Below are positions 1 to 9,381 of a DNA stretch of 50,873 nucleotides, piece after piece. This DNA is from Streptacidiphilus neutrinimicus (lineage in GTDB: Bacteria; Actinomycetota; Actinomycetes; Streptomycetales; Streptomycetaceae): the NCBI RefSeq assembly GCF_000787815.1, contig NZ_BBPO01000001.1, positions 1 to 50,873 of the forward strand, given 5' to 3'. The notes under the pieces are model-generated. The model had not been told where the DNA came from, ran no database searches, and worked only from the letters and a program-made list of their open reading frames with translations. The position numbers and the translations under genes are program-made. Positions within the stretch are counted from its first letter, which is position 1, and every line of letters starts with the position of its first letter.

Positions 1-1818
1 GGCGTCGGTGCGGGCCGGGGCGTGGCGGACGGCCAGGCGGCCGGGCCGCTGGAGGCGTTCGCCGCCCAGCTGCGCCGCCAGCTGCGGGACGCGCGCGTCT
101 CCGCCGAGGTCAGCGTCCGGCCGCGCCACTGCGTCTCGCTGCAGCGGGCCCGGCTGCGCCGCGGGGTCGAGCTCGGGCCGACGGATTTCGGCCGCCTTCT
201 CGTCGTGGTCGAGGAGAACGCCGACTGCTACGCCGTCCTCGGCGAGCTGCACACCTGCTGGACGCCGCTGCCGGGCGAGTTCAAGGACTACATCGCGGCA
301 CCCAAGTTCAACCTCTACCAGTCGCTGCACACCTCCGTCGCGACGGGCCCCGGCGAGGTGGTGGAGGTGCTGGTCCGCACCGCGCGGATGCATCAGATCG
401 CCGAGTTCGGCGTGGTCGCGCTCGGAGCCCCCGGAGCGCTCGGCGCGCTGGGCGCGCTCACTGCGTCCGACGCCGCCACGCCCGGCGGCGGCCAGACGGG
501 AGCGGAGACCGCGGCCGACGGCGCCGCAGACGAGACCGAGGTACGCGACCCGCTGGACCACACCGACCCGGGCCGTCCCGGCTGGCTCGCCCGGCTGCTG
601 GACTGGCAGCGCGACACGCCCGACCCGGACACCTTCTGGTCCCAGCTGACCGCCGACCTCGCCGGCGACGGGGAGATCACCGTGCTCGCCGGCGACGTGG
701 GGGAGGGCGGACGGCCCGCCCGTCTGCAGCTGCCTGCGGGCGCCACCGGCGTCGACGCCGCCTACGCCCCGGGCGAGGAACACGGCCACCGATGTATCGG
801 CATGCGCGTCAACGGCCGCCTCACCGCCCTCTCCACCCCGCTCCACGACGGCGACACCGTCGAGCTGCTCACCGAGCCGCCCGGCGAGGAGACGGCCGGG
901 CCGGCCCCCGAGTGGCTCGCCCACGCCCGCACGCCCGGCGCCCGGATCGCCATCGAGCGCTGGCTGGCCGGACATCCGGAGCCGGAGCAGGCCGCCGGAG
1001 CCCCGCCCGCCTCGTCGGCTGACGCGCCGCGCGCCCGCCGTGCGGGTGTCGGAGCGCTGCTCGGCGGCGGGCCGGTCGACGCCGGTCGGGCCGTGATCAC
1101 CGCTCCGGCCATGCCCGACGCCTCCGTCCGCCTGGCCCGCTGCTGCACCCCCGTGCCGCCGGACGAGCTGCTCTGCTTCGCGATCCGCGGCGGCGGCCTC
1201 GCCGCCCACCGCGACGACTGCCCCACCGGAACGGCCATGCACGCCGCCGGCCGCCCGCCCGTCGAGGCGCGCTGGCTGGAGAGCCCGACGCCGACCGGCT
1301 ACCGGGTCACCATCCAGGCGGACGCGCTGGGGCGCCCGCGGCTTCTCGCCGACCTCACCGCCGCCATGTCCGGAGCGGGCGTGGACATCATCTCCGCCGA
1401 GGTCGAGCCCCCTCGTGAGCTGCAGGTCCGCCACACCTACACCGTCGAGCTCCCGGCGGCGGAGGCGCTGCCCGAGCTGATGCGGGCGATGCTGCGCGTC
1501 CCCGGGGTCTACGACGTCTACCGCGCCTCGGGGACGGGCGGCCGGGCCTCCGGCCGCGCGGCGGCCGACGCCGAGGCCGAGACGTTGCCGGAGGCCGACG
1601 CCCCGGCGGTGACCGCCGGGGTGGTGAGCCGGGCCGCCGGGCCCGCGATGGAGGCCGTCGGCACGCGAAATGATGGTGACCGGAGTCGGAGGGGCGTGCG
1701 ACCATCGAGGGGAATGCGCGGCAGACCTGCCGCGTTCTCACCTCTGGGGGATTCCTCGGAGCTCCCGGTGGGCCACTCGCAGGACGAGTGCCCGGAGCCG
1801 GAGCTGTCGAGGGAGTAG
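1..1818 (+). CDS. rshA: RelA/SpoT-family (p)ppGpp synthetase/hydrolase, 5'-truncated by window edge
   Basis: Partial gene: the frame is open from base 1, so the N-terminal HD hydrolase and the start of the synthetase domain lie outside the window. The visible part opens in the synthetase domain, with the family signatures FKDYIAAPKFN and YQSLHT near bases 280-335 and VEVLVRT near 361-381. A TGS domain follows (about 673-880), then a Cys-Cys zinc-finger region (LARCCTPVPPDELLCF, near 1130-1180), then an ACT domain (about 1290-1500). This is the long-RSH layout that couples (p)ppGpp metabolism to the ribosome. Several synthetase residues differ from classical RelA: RPRH instead of RPKH, and DFGRLLVV where DLVGIRV is usual. 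The last 80 or so residues are low-complexity and not family-like. The position before hflX matches Streptomyces rshA, the second RSH paralogue. Family is certain; present synthetase activity is inferred. Confidence 0.88.
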   Translation, partial: GVGAGRGVADGQAAGPLEAFAAQLRRQLRDARVSAEVSVRPRHCVSLQRARLRRGVELGPTDFGRLLVVVEENADCYAVLGELHTCWTPLPGEFKDYIAAPKFNLYQSLHTSVATGPGEVVEVLVRTARMHQIAEFGVVALGAPGALGALGALTASDAATPGGGQTGAETAADGAADETEVRDPLDHTDPGRPGWLARLLDWQRDTPDPDTFWSQLTADLAGDGEITVLAGDVGEGGRPARLQLPAGATGVDAAYAPGEEHGHRCIGMRVNGRLTALSTPLHDGDTVELLTEPPGEETAGPAPEWLAHARTPGARIAIERWLAGHPEPEQAAGAPPASSADAPRARRAGVGALLGGGPVDAGRAVITAPAMPDASVRLARCCTPVPPDELLCFAIRGGGLAAHRDDCPTGTAMHAAGRPPVEARWLESPTPTGYRVTIQADALGRPRLLADLTAAMSGAGVDIISAEVEPPRELQVRHTYTVELPAAEALPELMRAMLRVPGVYDVYRASGTGGRASGRAAADAEAETLPEADAPAVTAGVVSRAAGPAMEAVGTRNDGDRSRRGVRPSRGMRGRPAAFSPLGDSSELPVGHSQDECPEPELSRE

Positions 1819-1845
1819 GGCCCCGATCGACTGCCAAAGGATGCA

Positions 1846-3390
1846 ATGACCTCCACGTTCGAAACCCGCGACGCCGACGCGAACGACGGCCGCGGCGCCC
1901 GCCGCCCGGCCGATCTGCGCGCAGAGGCACTGATGGACGAGGACCTCGCGGGAATCGACGGGATTCCCGGGCGCCTCTACACCAACGACTACGACGGTGA
2001 GCAGTACGACCGCTCCGACCGAGCGTCGCTGCGCCGTGTCACCGGGCTCTCCACCGAGCTCGAGGACGTCACCGAGGTCGAGTACCGACAGCTTCGTCTG
2101 GAGCGGGTCGTGCTCGTCGGCGTGTGGACGGACGGCACCGCCGAGGAGGCCGAGAACTCGCTCGCCGAGCTCGCGGCCCTCGCCGAGACGGCCGGTTCCC
2201 AGGTGCTCGACGGCGTGATCCAGCGCCGCGAGCGGCCCGACCCGGCCACCTACATCGGCTCCGGCAAGGCCGCCGAGCTGCGCGACATCGTGCTCTCCAG
2301 CGGCGCCGACACGGTGGTCTGCGACGGTGAGCTCTCGCCGGCCCAGCTGATCCACCTCGAGGACGTCGTCAAGGTCAAGGTGGTCGACCGGACCGCCCTG
2401 ATCCTGGACATCTTCGCCCAGCATGCCAAGTCCCGAGAGGGCAAGGCCCAGGTCTCGCTCGCGCAGATGCAGTACATGCTGCCGCGGCTGCGAGGCTGGG
2501 GTCAGTCCCTGTCCCGGCAGATGGGTGGTGGCGGCTCCGGCTCCTCCGGCGGCGGCATGGCCACGCGTGGCCCCGGTGAGACCAAGATCGAGACGGACCG
2601 GCGCCGGATCCGCGAGAAGATGGCGAAGCTGCGCCGGGAGATCGCGGACATGAAGAAGGGCCGCGACACCAAGCGCCAGGAGCGCCGTCGCAACCAGGTG
2701 CCCTCGGTCGCGATCGCCGGCTACACCAACGCCGGAAAGTCCTCCCTGCTCAACCGGCTCACCGGAGCCGGTGTGCTGGTGGAGAACGCCCTGTTCGCCA
2801 CCCTGGACCCGACCGTCCGCCGCGCCGAGACGCCCGGCGGCCGCGTCTACACCCTGGCCGACACGGTCGGTTTCGTCCGTCACCTCCCGCACCACCTGGT
2901 CGAGGCCTTCCGCTCGACCATGGAGGAGGTCGCCGAAGCGGACCTGATCCTGCACGTCGTCGACGGCGCGCACCCCGAGCCGGAGGCCCAGCTGGCCGCC
3001 GTGCGCGAGGTCGTCGTCGAGGTCGGCGCGCAGAACGTGCCGGAGATCGTAGTGATCAACAAGGCGGACGTCGCCGACCCGCTGGTGCTCGCGCGCCTGC
3101 TGCGCCGCGAGCCGCACGCGATCGCGGTCTCCGCGCGCTCCGGCGCGGGCATCGAGGAGCTGCTCGGGCTCATCGAGTCCGAGCTGCCGCGTCCGTCCAT
3201 CGAGGTCACCGCGCTCGTGCCGTACACGCGCGGCGATCTGGTGGCCAAGGTCCACCGCGACGGCGAGGTGCTGGGCGAGGAGCACAACGGCGAGGGCACC
3301 GTGCTGCGCGCCCGCGTCGGCTCCGAGCTGGCCGCCGAGCTGGAGACCTTCGCACTCGCGCCGCTGGCCCTGGCGGCCGCCGAGGGCTGA
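1846..3390 (+). CDS. hflX: HflX ribosome-associated GTPase
   Basis: 514 residues. HflX is a translational GTPase that binds the 50S subunit and splits or rescues stalled ribosomes under stress. The N-terminal HflX domain contains the typical IGSGKAAEL segment (near base 2254). A glycine-rich linker (GGGGSGSSGGG, near 2523) and a helical arm precede the GTPase domain, which carries G1 AGYTNAGKS (near 2716), G3 DTVGF (near 2860) and G4 NKAD (near 3058). The ATG at 1846 follows an AAAGGA ribosome site 6 nt upstream. The gene lies 27 bp after the RSH gene and may be co-transcribed with it; the hairpin at 3424 ends the unit. Confidence 0.95.
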   Translation: MTSTFETRDADANDGRGARRPADLRAEALMDEDLAGIDGIPGRLYTNDYDGEQYDRSDRASLRRVTGLSTELEDVTEVEYRQLRLERVVLVGVWTDGTAEEAENSLAELAALAETAGSQVLDGVIQRRERPDPATYIGSGKAAELRDIVLSSGADTVVCDGELSPAQLIHLEDVVKVKVVDRTALILDIFAQHAKSREGKAQVSLAQMQYMLPRLRGWGQSLSRQMGGGGSGSSGGGMATRGPGETKIETDRRRIREKMAKLRREIADMKKGRDTKRQERRRNQVPSVAIAGYTNAGKSSLLNRLTGAGVLVENALFATLDPTVRRAETPGGRVYTLADTVGFVRHLPHHLVEAFRSTMEEVAEADLILHVVDGAHPEPEAQLAAVREVVVEVGAQNVPEIVVINKADVADPLVLARLLRREPHAIAVSARSGAGIEELLGLIESELPRPSIEVTALVPYTRGDLVAKVHRDGEVLGEEHNGEGTVLRARVGSELAAELETFALAPLALAAAEG

Positions 3391-3423
3391 GAGCGTTCGG
3401 CGCGCTGAGGGCCGAGCACAGCG

Positions 3424-3476
3424 CTGAGGCCCGCGCGTTCCGGGAACACCCCGGGACACGCGGGCCTCAGTCGTTT
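3424..3476 (+). terminator. Intrinsic-type terminator after hflX
   Basis: A 12-bp perfect stem (CTGAGGCCCGCG at 3424-3435 with its complement at 3459-3470) is followed by TCGTTTT. A smaller CCGGG/CCCGG pairing lies within the loop. It begins 34 bp after the hflX stop. Confidence 0.8.
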
Positions 3477-3662
3477 TCCGGCCTGCTCGCGTGCGGCTCG
3501 GTGCGGCATGGTGCAGCTCGTGTGCGGGGTTTGTGCAAGGCCGTTTCTCCGCGGTGCTCATGGTCGTTAGCCCGATGGAACGTCACCCGAAGGGGGTGCG
3601 TACCACCGCAACCGGGGCTGCTCGTTCGGGTGGTTGCCCGTCCGCGAGGAGGTACTGAGCCC

Positions 3663-5306
3663 ATGTCCACCAGGGCCCCCATGTCGTCCACGTCGTCCAT
3701 GTCGACCGCGATGCCGACCCCCGCCGCGCCCGCGATGCCGACCACCGCCCCGGCGGGGATGCCGCCCACCGCCGCGGCGGGGATGCCGCCCACCGCCGCG
3801 GCGGGTGGAAGCGCGGAGGCGATTCTGGGCAGACAGGCCGCTCGCGAGTCCGCCGCCCGCACGTACGCGCGGACCCTGCCGATCGTCCCGGTCCGCGCCC
3901 GCGGCATGACCGTCGAGGGCGCCGACGGTCGTCGCTACCTCGACTGCCTGGCCGGCGCGGGGACTCTGGCCCTCGGCCACAACCACCCGGTCGTGCTGGA
4001 GGCGATCCGCGCGGTCCTCGACTCCGAGGCCCCCCTGCACGTCCTGGACCTGGCGACACCGGTGAAGGACGAGTTCACCACCGCGCTCTTCGAGACGCTG
4101 CCGCCGTCGCTGGCTCGCGACGGGCGCATCCAGTTCTGCGGTCCCGCCGGAACGGACGCGGTCGAGGCCGCGCTGAAGCTGGCCCGCCTCGCGACCGGGC
4201 GCAACGGCCTGCTCACCTTCACCGGGGCGTACCACGGCCAGACCGCCGCCTCCCTCGGGGCCACGGGCGACGTGGCCGTACGCGCCGGGCTGGGCGAGGG
4301 GGGTGGCGCGGGGGGTTCGGTGACCCGGCTGCCCTACCCCTACTCCTACCGCTGTCCGTTCGGCGTCGGCGGCTCCGCCGGGGCCCGGCTGGGGACGCGG
4401 TGGGCCGCCTCCCTGCTGGAGGACCCGAAGGGCGGTGTCGACCTCCCCGCCGGGATGCTTGTCGAGGTCGTCCAGGGCGAGGGCGGCGTCATCCCCGCCC
4501 CCGACGAGTGGCTGCGCGAGCAGCGGGAGTTGACCGCGCGCCACGGCATCCCGTTGATCGTCGACGAGGTGCAGACCGGCGTCGGCCGCACCGGCGCCTT
4601 CTGGGCCGTGGAGCACTCCGGCGTCGAGCCCGACATCATGGTCGTCTCCAAGGCCGTCGGCGGCAGCCTGCCGCTGGCCGCGATCGTCTACCGCGCGGAC
4701 CTCGACGTCTGGTCGCCCGGCGCCCACGCGGGCACCTTCCGGGGCAACCAGCTCGCGATGGCGGCGGGCGCGGCGACACTCCGCTTCGTCCGCGAGCAGG
4801 GTCTGGCCGCCCGCGCCGCCGAGCTCGGCACCCGCATGCTGGCCCGGCTGCGCGGCATCCAGCGCGAACTCCCCGTCATCGGCGACGTGCGCGGCCGGGG
4901 CCTGATGCTGGGCGTCGAGCTGGTGGACCATCAGGCCGCCCCCGACGACCTCGGCGCCCGCCCCGCCGCCCCGGAGCTGGCCCACACCGTCCGCAGTGAG
5001 GCGCTCCGTCGCGGCCTGATCCTCGAACTCGGCGGCCGCCACGGCTCGGTGGTCCGCCTGCTCCCGCCGCTGACGATGACGGACGAGCAGGCGGAGGCGG
5101 TGCTGGAACGCCTCGCGGACGCGATCGTCTCGGCCGGGCGCCTGCTCTACGGGCCCGGCTGGCTTTCCGCTGCGGCAGCCGCCGTGCCTGTCGCCGCACG
5201 GGTGGCCCCGATGCATGGCCCGCCCGTCCAGGCCCCGGTCGGCCGCGTTCCGGCCGCCCGGTCTGCCGCGCCCGAGTCGGTCCCCTGCCCCGGCGGTGCG
5301 GAGTGA
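3663..5306 (+). CDS. Diaminobutyrate-2-oxoglutarate aminotransferase, siderophore type (RhbA-like)
   Basis: 547 residues, class-III PLP-dependent aminotransferase. Members of this group make L-2,4-diaminobutyrate from aspartate semialdehyde and glutamate. Visible signatures are the CGPAGTDAVEAALKLAR segment (near base 4138), VDEVQTGVGRTGAF (near 4560) and the PLP lysine in VVSKAVGGSLPL (near 4650). The ATG at 3663 follows GGAGG about 9 nt upstream. The first 55 or so residues are an Ala/Pro/Thr/Met-rich extension holding two perfect 24-bp DNA repeats (3751-3798); the enzyme fold starts around SAEAILGRQ. It is the first gene of a five-gene operon, and its stop overlaps the next start (GTGA at 5303). 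The pairing with a diaminobutyrate decarboxylase points to 1,3-diaminopropane supply for a siderophore. I saw no convincing iron-regulator box upstream. Confidence 0.88.
   Translation: MSTRAPMSSTSSMSTAMPTPAAPAMPTTAPAGMPPTAAAGMPPTAAAGGSAEAILGRQAARESAARTYARTLPIVPVRARGMTVEGADGRRYLDCLAGAGTLALGHNHPVVLEAIRAVLDSEAPLHVLDLATPVKDEFTTALFETLPPSLARDGRIQFCGPAGTDAVEAALKLARLATGRNGLLTFTGAYHGQTAASLGATGDVAVRAGLGEGGGAGGSVTRLPYPYSYRCPFGVGGSAGARLGTRWAASLLEDPKGGVDLPAGMLVEVVQGEGGVIPAPDEWLREQRELTARHGIPLIVDEVQTGVGRTGAFWAVEHSGVEPDIMVVSKAVGGSLPLAAIVYRADLDVWSPGAHAGTFRGNQLAMAAGAATLRFVREQGLAARAAELGTRMLARLRGIQRELPVIGDVRGRGLMLGVELVDHQAAPDDLGARPAAPELAHTVRSEALRRGLILELGGRHGSVVRLLPPLTMTDEQAEAVLERLADAIVSAGRLLYGPGWLSAAAAAVPVAARVAPMHGPPVQAPVGRVPAARSAAPESVPCPGGAE
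3751..3798 (+). repeat. Two perfect 24-bp tandem repeats within the aminotransferase N-terminus
   Basis: Copies at 3751-3774 and 3775-3798 are identical and keep frame, duplicating an AGMPPTAA peptide in the low-complexity leader. Confidence 0.9.
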
Positions 5307-7390
5307 CCGCCGGGGCAGGGGATCGGAGCCGGGCGGACGAGCCTCCCGACACGCAGGCCACCGACACGCAGGCCACCGACACGCAGGCCACCGACACGCA
5401 GGCCACCGACGCCGGGTGCGGCGACCCCGGGCGCGGCGACCCCGTCAGGAGACGGCAGGGCGAGCCTCCCCGGGGCGGGGAGTCCCGCGCGTCCGGGCTG
5501 CGAGGTCCGGCCGTATCCGGGGGCGTTGCCGGGGTCGGGACCGGGGTCGAGGCTGAACCCGAGGTCGGGGCCCCGGCCGGGGCCGCGCCTGGGGACAGGG
5601 CCAGGGACAGGGCCGAGCTCGCGCGCGGGGGCAGTGGCAGGGCCGGAGACAGGGCAGAGCTGGCGCCCGGTCCCGGTCCCGTCCCCGTCGCGGCAGCCCT
5701 GCCCGTCACGGGAGACGCCCGCCGTGAGTGGTTGGAGACGCGGGCCGGGGGCGTCCTTGGGGGCGCCGGGACCGGGGGCCTTCCCCACGGGGCGGAGCTC
5801 GCGGGCGGGTTGGACGGGCCCGAGGCGCTGGCGCCGCTGTTGGCCCAGGTGCTGGGAGCGCTTCGGGTCGGGGCGGAGGCGCGCGGCGGCCCACTGCCCG
5901 CCGGTGGTCCGGCCGGAGTGGCCCGCCTGCTCCGCGAGTTGCTCAGCCCGGGCGCGCTCCTCCCCGAGACCGGCGATCCCGACGCCCTCGTCGAGCTGAC
6001 CCGTGCGCTGGCGGCCACCGCGGCTGATCCCGCCGATCCCGCGTGCGCCGCCCACCTGCAGGTCCCGTCGCTCGCCGTGGCCGCCGCCGCGGACCTCGCC
6101 GTCGCCGCGCTGAACCCCTCCCTCGACTCCTGGGACCAGGCCCCGGGCGCCACCGAGATCGAGACGGCCGTGCTGCGGCTGCTCGCCGAGACGGTGGGCT
6201 TCGAACATCCCGACGCCGCGGCCGGCGTCTTCACCACCGGCGGGACCGAGTCCAACCTGATGGCTCTACTGTTCGCCCGAGACGCGGTGCTGGCGCGGGA
6301 GTTCGCCGTCCAGGGGGGTGGCGCGATCCCCGCCGAGGCGGCCGGCCGGCTGCGGATCTTCTGTTCGGCCGCCGCGCACTTCTCGCTCGCCCGCGCGGCC
6401 GCCGTGCTCGGCCTCGGCCCCCAGGCCGTGGTCCCGATCGAGGTGGCCGAGGACGGAGCCATGGACCCGCGGCTGCTCGACTGGAGTCTGGCCGACGCCC
6501 GTACCGGCGGGCACGTCCCGTGCTGTGTCGTCGCGACCGCCGGGACGACGGACCGGGGCGCCGTCGACCCGCTGCGCGCCGTCGCGGCAGTCGCCCGTCG
6601 ACACGGTGTGCCGCTGCACATCGACGCCGCCTATGGGGGTGGCGCGCTCTTCTCCCGAACCCTGGCACCGCTTCTCGACGGATTGGGCCTGGCGGACACG
6701 GTCGGTCTCGACCTGCACAAGCTGGGCTGGCAGCCGGTCGCGGCCGGCGTTCTCCTGGCCGCGGACGCGGCGACGCTGACTCCGCTCGAGCAGCGTGTGG
6801 CGTACCTCAACCCGATGGACGACGAGGAGGCCGGGTACAGCTCCCTCCTCGGCCGTTCGCTGCGGACGACTCGCCGGCCGGACGCCTTCAAGGTCGCCGT
6901 CACCCTGCGGAGCCTCGGCCGGGACGGTCTCGGCCGCATGGTCGACCGCTGCCATGCGCTCGCCCGTCACGCGGCCCGCGTGATCACTGCCGAGCCGCGC
7001 CTGGAGCTGGTCGCCCAGCCGGTGCTGACCACCGTCCTCTTCCGCTACCTGCCCGATCCCGGCCCGGACGACGTCGGTGCCGGTGCTGCTGCCGGCGCTG
7101 GCACTGGCACTGGGGCCGGCGGACTGGGCGTCGTCGACCTCGTCAACGCCGAGCTGCGCCGACTGCTGCTCGCGAACGGCACCGCCGTCGTCGGCCGCAC
7201 CGAACTGCCGGGAGCCGACGGAGGCGTGCGGCTGAAGCTCACCCTGCTCAACCCCCACACCACAGAGGCGGATCTCGACCGCCTGCTCGCTCTGGTCGTC
7301 GCGGCGGGCGCCGCGGTCGAGCGTGAACGGGTGGGCCGCGCCGGACCCGACCAGCAACGCCCGAGCAAGACCCAGGAGAAGCACGCGTGA
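5303..7390 (+). CDS. L-2,4-diaminobutyrate decarboxylase (RhbB-like), long repetitive N-terminus
   Basis: 695 residues, group-II PLP-dependent decarboxylase. The expected reaction is 2,4-diaminobutyrate to 1,3-diaminopropane. The catalytic part starts around residue 155. It shows FTTGGTESNLMALL (near base 6230), the substrate and cofactor region HIDAAYGGG (near 6618) and the PLP lysine in LDLHKLGWQP (near 6710). The GTG at 5303 overlaps the aminotransferase stop by 4 bp, indicating translational coupling, so I keep this start although relatives are usually near 480-500 residues. The extra 150 residues are disordered Gly/Ala/Arg/Asp-rich sequence and include four identical TQATD pentapeptides encoded by a 15-bp DNA repeat. 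The 3' end overlaps the synthetase gene by 4 bp. Confidence 0.87.
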   Translation: MTAGAGDRSRADEPPDTQATDTQATDTQATDTQATDAGCGDPGRGDPVRRRQGEPPRGGESRASGLRGPAVSGGVAGVGTGVEAEPEVGAPAGAAPGDRARDRAELARGGSGRAGDRAELAPGPGPVPVAAALPVTGDARREWLETRAGGVLGGAGTGGLPHGAELAGGLDGPEALAPLLAQVLGALRVGAEARGGPLPAGGPAGVARLLRELLSPGALLPETGDPDALVELTRALAATAADPADPACAAHLQVPSLAVAAAADLAVAALNPSLDSWDQAPGATEIETAVLRLLAETVGFEHPDAAAGVFTTGGTESNLMALLFARDAVLAREFAVQGGGAIPAEAAGRLRIFCSAAAHFSLARAAAVLGLGPQAVVPIEVAEDGAMDPRLLDWSLADARTGGHVPCCVVATAGTTDRGAVDPLRAVAAVARRHGVPLHIDAAYGGGALFSRTLAPLLDGLGLADTVGLDLHKLGWQPVAAGVLLAADAATLTPLEQRVAYLNPMDDEEAGYSSLLGRSLRTTRRPDAFKVAVTLRSLGRDGLGRMVDRCHALARHAARVITAEPRLELVAQPVLTTVLFRYLPDPGPDDVGAGAAAGAGTGTGAGGLGVVDLVNAELRRLLLANGTAVVGRTELPGADGGVRLKLTLLNPHTTEADLDRLLALVVAAGAAVERERVGRAGPDQQRPSKTQEKHA
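5351..5410 (+). repeat. Four perfect copies of a 15-bp in-frame repeat
   Basis: The unit ACGCAGGCCACCGAC occurs four times without change (5351, 5366, 5381, 5396) and encodes (TQATD)4 near the N-terminus of the decarboxylase. Perfect identity suggests recent expansion. Confidence 0.95.
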
Positions 7391-9381
7391 CCACCCTTCC
7401 CGCGCAGCAGTCCCTCGTCGCGCCGACCTCGACCGCAGCCGACGCCGAGATCACCAAGTTCGCCACCCCCGACCCGTTGCACCATCCTGACCCACTCTCG
7501 GTCGCGGACGCCGCCGCGACCGAGAGTCTGCTGCGTTGCTGGGTGCGTGAGACGGGCACCGAGGTCCCGGTTGCGGGGCGGAGCCTGGAGCTCCCGCTGG
7601 AGGACGGCCTGCTACTGCGCGCGCCGGTGCGCTACCGGTCGCCTGCCGGGTGGCATCGCTTCGGGCGCGCCGAGTTGGTGCGCCAGGCGGCCCCGGCCGC
7701 TTCCGGCGCGCCCACCGGCTCCGCCACCGAGTCGGCTCGCCCGGCCGACGCCGTCACCGTGGCCGCACTGCTGGCACGATCGGCCGTCGGGGACGAAGCC
7801 GGGGTGCGGTCCGAGCACGTCGCCGACCTGGCCGGGCGCGTCGCGGACTCGGTGCGGCGGACCGCGCAGTTCGTCGCCGAGAGGAGAGCCGCCGCCGAAC
7901 CGGGGCCGAGCCTCACCCCGTTCCTCCGCTCCGAGCAGGCGCTGCTGCTCGGGCACCCGCTGCATCCGACGCCCAAGAGCCGAGAGGGCCTGGGTGAGGC
8001 CGAAGCCGCCGCCTACTCGCCGGAGTTGCGCGGTGCGCTGCACCTGCACTGGTTCGCCGTCGACCGCGAGCTCGTGGCTGCGGGCGAGGGGGTGCTGCCG
8101 CCCTGGGCCTCGTCCGGCGGACGCGACGTCGGCGCTTCGGACGGCCCGTCGGCGGACCTGCTCGGCGTGGCCGGAACGGCCCGGATCACCGCGTCCTTGC
8201 GCGGCGCCGACGCTCCGCCGCCGCCGGCGGGAACGGTCCTCCTGCCCCTCCACCCGTGGCAGGCACGGGAGCTGAGCAACCGCCCGGAGGTCCGCGCCCT
8301 CCTCGACGCCGGCCGCATGCACGACTTGGGCCAGGCGGGCGGGCTCTGGTATCCGACCTCCTCCGTGCGCACCGTTCACCAGCCGGGGACACCGTGGATG
8401 CTCAAGCTCTCCTTGGGGCTGCGCATCACCAACTCCCGCCGGGAGAACCTGCGCAAGGAGCTGCTGCGCGGTGCCGAGGTGCACCGGCTGCTGGAGGCCG
8501 GGTTGGGCGCCGAGTGGCGCGGCGCCCACCCCGGATTCGACATCGTCCGTGATCCGGCCTGGATCGGCGTCGACCTGCCCGGCGCGGCGGCGGACCCCGC
8601 CCGCGCGAGCGGCTTCGACACCGTCCTGCGTCAGAACCCCTTCGGCGCCCAGGAACGGGCTCACTGCCTGGCCGGTCTCGTGGCCGAACGCCCCTGGCCG
8701 GGCGGACACGCCTCGCACCTCGCCGAACTGATCCACCGCCTGTCCGCCCGAACCGGCCGTCCCGTGCCGACCGTGGCGGCGGAATGGTTCCTGCGTTACC
8801 TCGACGCCGTGGTGCTGCCCATCCTCTGGTTGGACGGACAGGCCGGCATCGCCCTGGAGGCGCACCAGCAGAACAGCGTGGTCCTGCTCGACGCGGAGGG
8901 CTGGCCTGTCGGCGGCCGCTACCGCGACAACCAGGGCTACTACTTCCGCGACTCCGCGGCCGCGGCGCTGGAGCGACGGCTGCCGGGCATCGGCCGTGCC
9001 AGCGACACCTTCGTCCCGGACGCCGTGGCGGACGAGCGGTTCGCCTACTACCTGGGCATCAACCACCTCCTCGGCCTGGTGGGCGCGTTCGGGGCCCAGG
9101 GGCTGGCGGGCGAGCGGGTGCTGCTCGCCGCGCTGCGGGGCTTCCTGGCGGGGCGGGGCGCGGCCACGGGATCGCCCCTGCCCGCCCGCCTGCTGGAGAC
9201 GCCCGTCCTGCGCTGCAAGGCCAACCTGCTCACCCGCCTTCACGGCTTGGACGAGCTGGTCGGGCCGGTGGAGACGCAGTCGGTCTACGTCCCCTACGCC
9301 AACCCGCTCGTGCTCGCCGCACCGGCGTCGGTGCTGCCGTCCGTGCCGGGAGCCGACGCGCTCGCCGGGGCGGGCGCGTGA
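7387..9381 (+). CDS. IucA/IucC-family NRPS-independent siderophore (NIS) synthetase (RhbC-like)
   Basis: 664 residues. NIS synthetases adenylate a carboxylate such as citrate and condense it with an amine. Family motifs are clear: GHPLHPTPKSREG (near base 7951), LPLHPWQ (near 8247), LKLSLGLRITNSRREN (near 8404), EAHQQN (near 8860) and RDNQGYYF (near 8922). IucA/IucC domain and C-terminal FhuF-like transporter-reductase region are both present, giving full family length. The GTG start overlaps the decarboxylase stop and the stop overlaps the acyltransferase start, each by 4 bp. This is the only NIS synthetase visible; rhizobactin-type pathways use two (RhbC and RhbF), so it either works twice, has a distant partner, or stops at a mono-amide. 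The substrate is inferred from neighbours. Confidence 0.92.
   Translation: MTTLPAQQSLVAPTSTAADAEITKFATPDPLHHPDPLSVADAAATESLLRCWVRETGTEVPVAGRSLELPLEDGLLLRAPVRYRSPAGWHRFGRAELVRQAAPAASGAPTGSATESARPADAVTVAALLARSAVGDEAGVRSEHVADLAGRVADSVRRTAQFVAERRAAAEPGPSLTPFLRSEQALLLGHPLHPTPKSREGLGEAEAAAYSPELRGALHLHWFAVDRELVAAGEGVLPPWASSGGRDVGASDGPSADLLGVAGTARITASLRGADAPPPPAGTVLLPLHPWQARELSNRPEVRALLDAGRMHDLGQAGGLWYPTSSVRTVHQPGTPWMLKLSLGLRITNSRRENLRKELLRGAEVHRLLEAGLGAEWRGAHPGFDIVRDPAWIGVDLPGAAADPARASGFDTVLRQNPFGAQERAHCLAGLVAERPWPGGHASHLAELIHRLSARTGRPVPTVAAEWFLRYLDAVVLPILWLDGQAGIALEAHQQNSVVLLDAEGWPVGGRYRDNQGYYFRDSAAAALERRLPGIGRASDTFVPDAVADERFAYYLGINHLLGLVGAFGAQGLAGERVLLAALRGFLAGRGAATGSPLPARLLETPVLRCKANLLTRLHGLDELVGPVETQSVYVPYANPLVLAAPASVLPSVPGADALAGAGA

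Noticed and set aside
3560-3662. Possible iron box upstream of the siderophore operon (GTTAGCCCGATGG)
   Set aside because: It shares too few positions with the 19-bp consensus and lacks symmetry.
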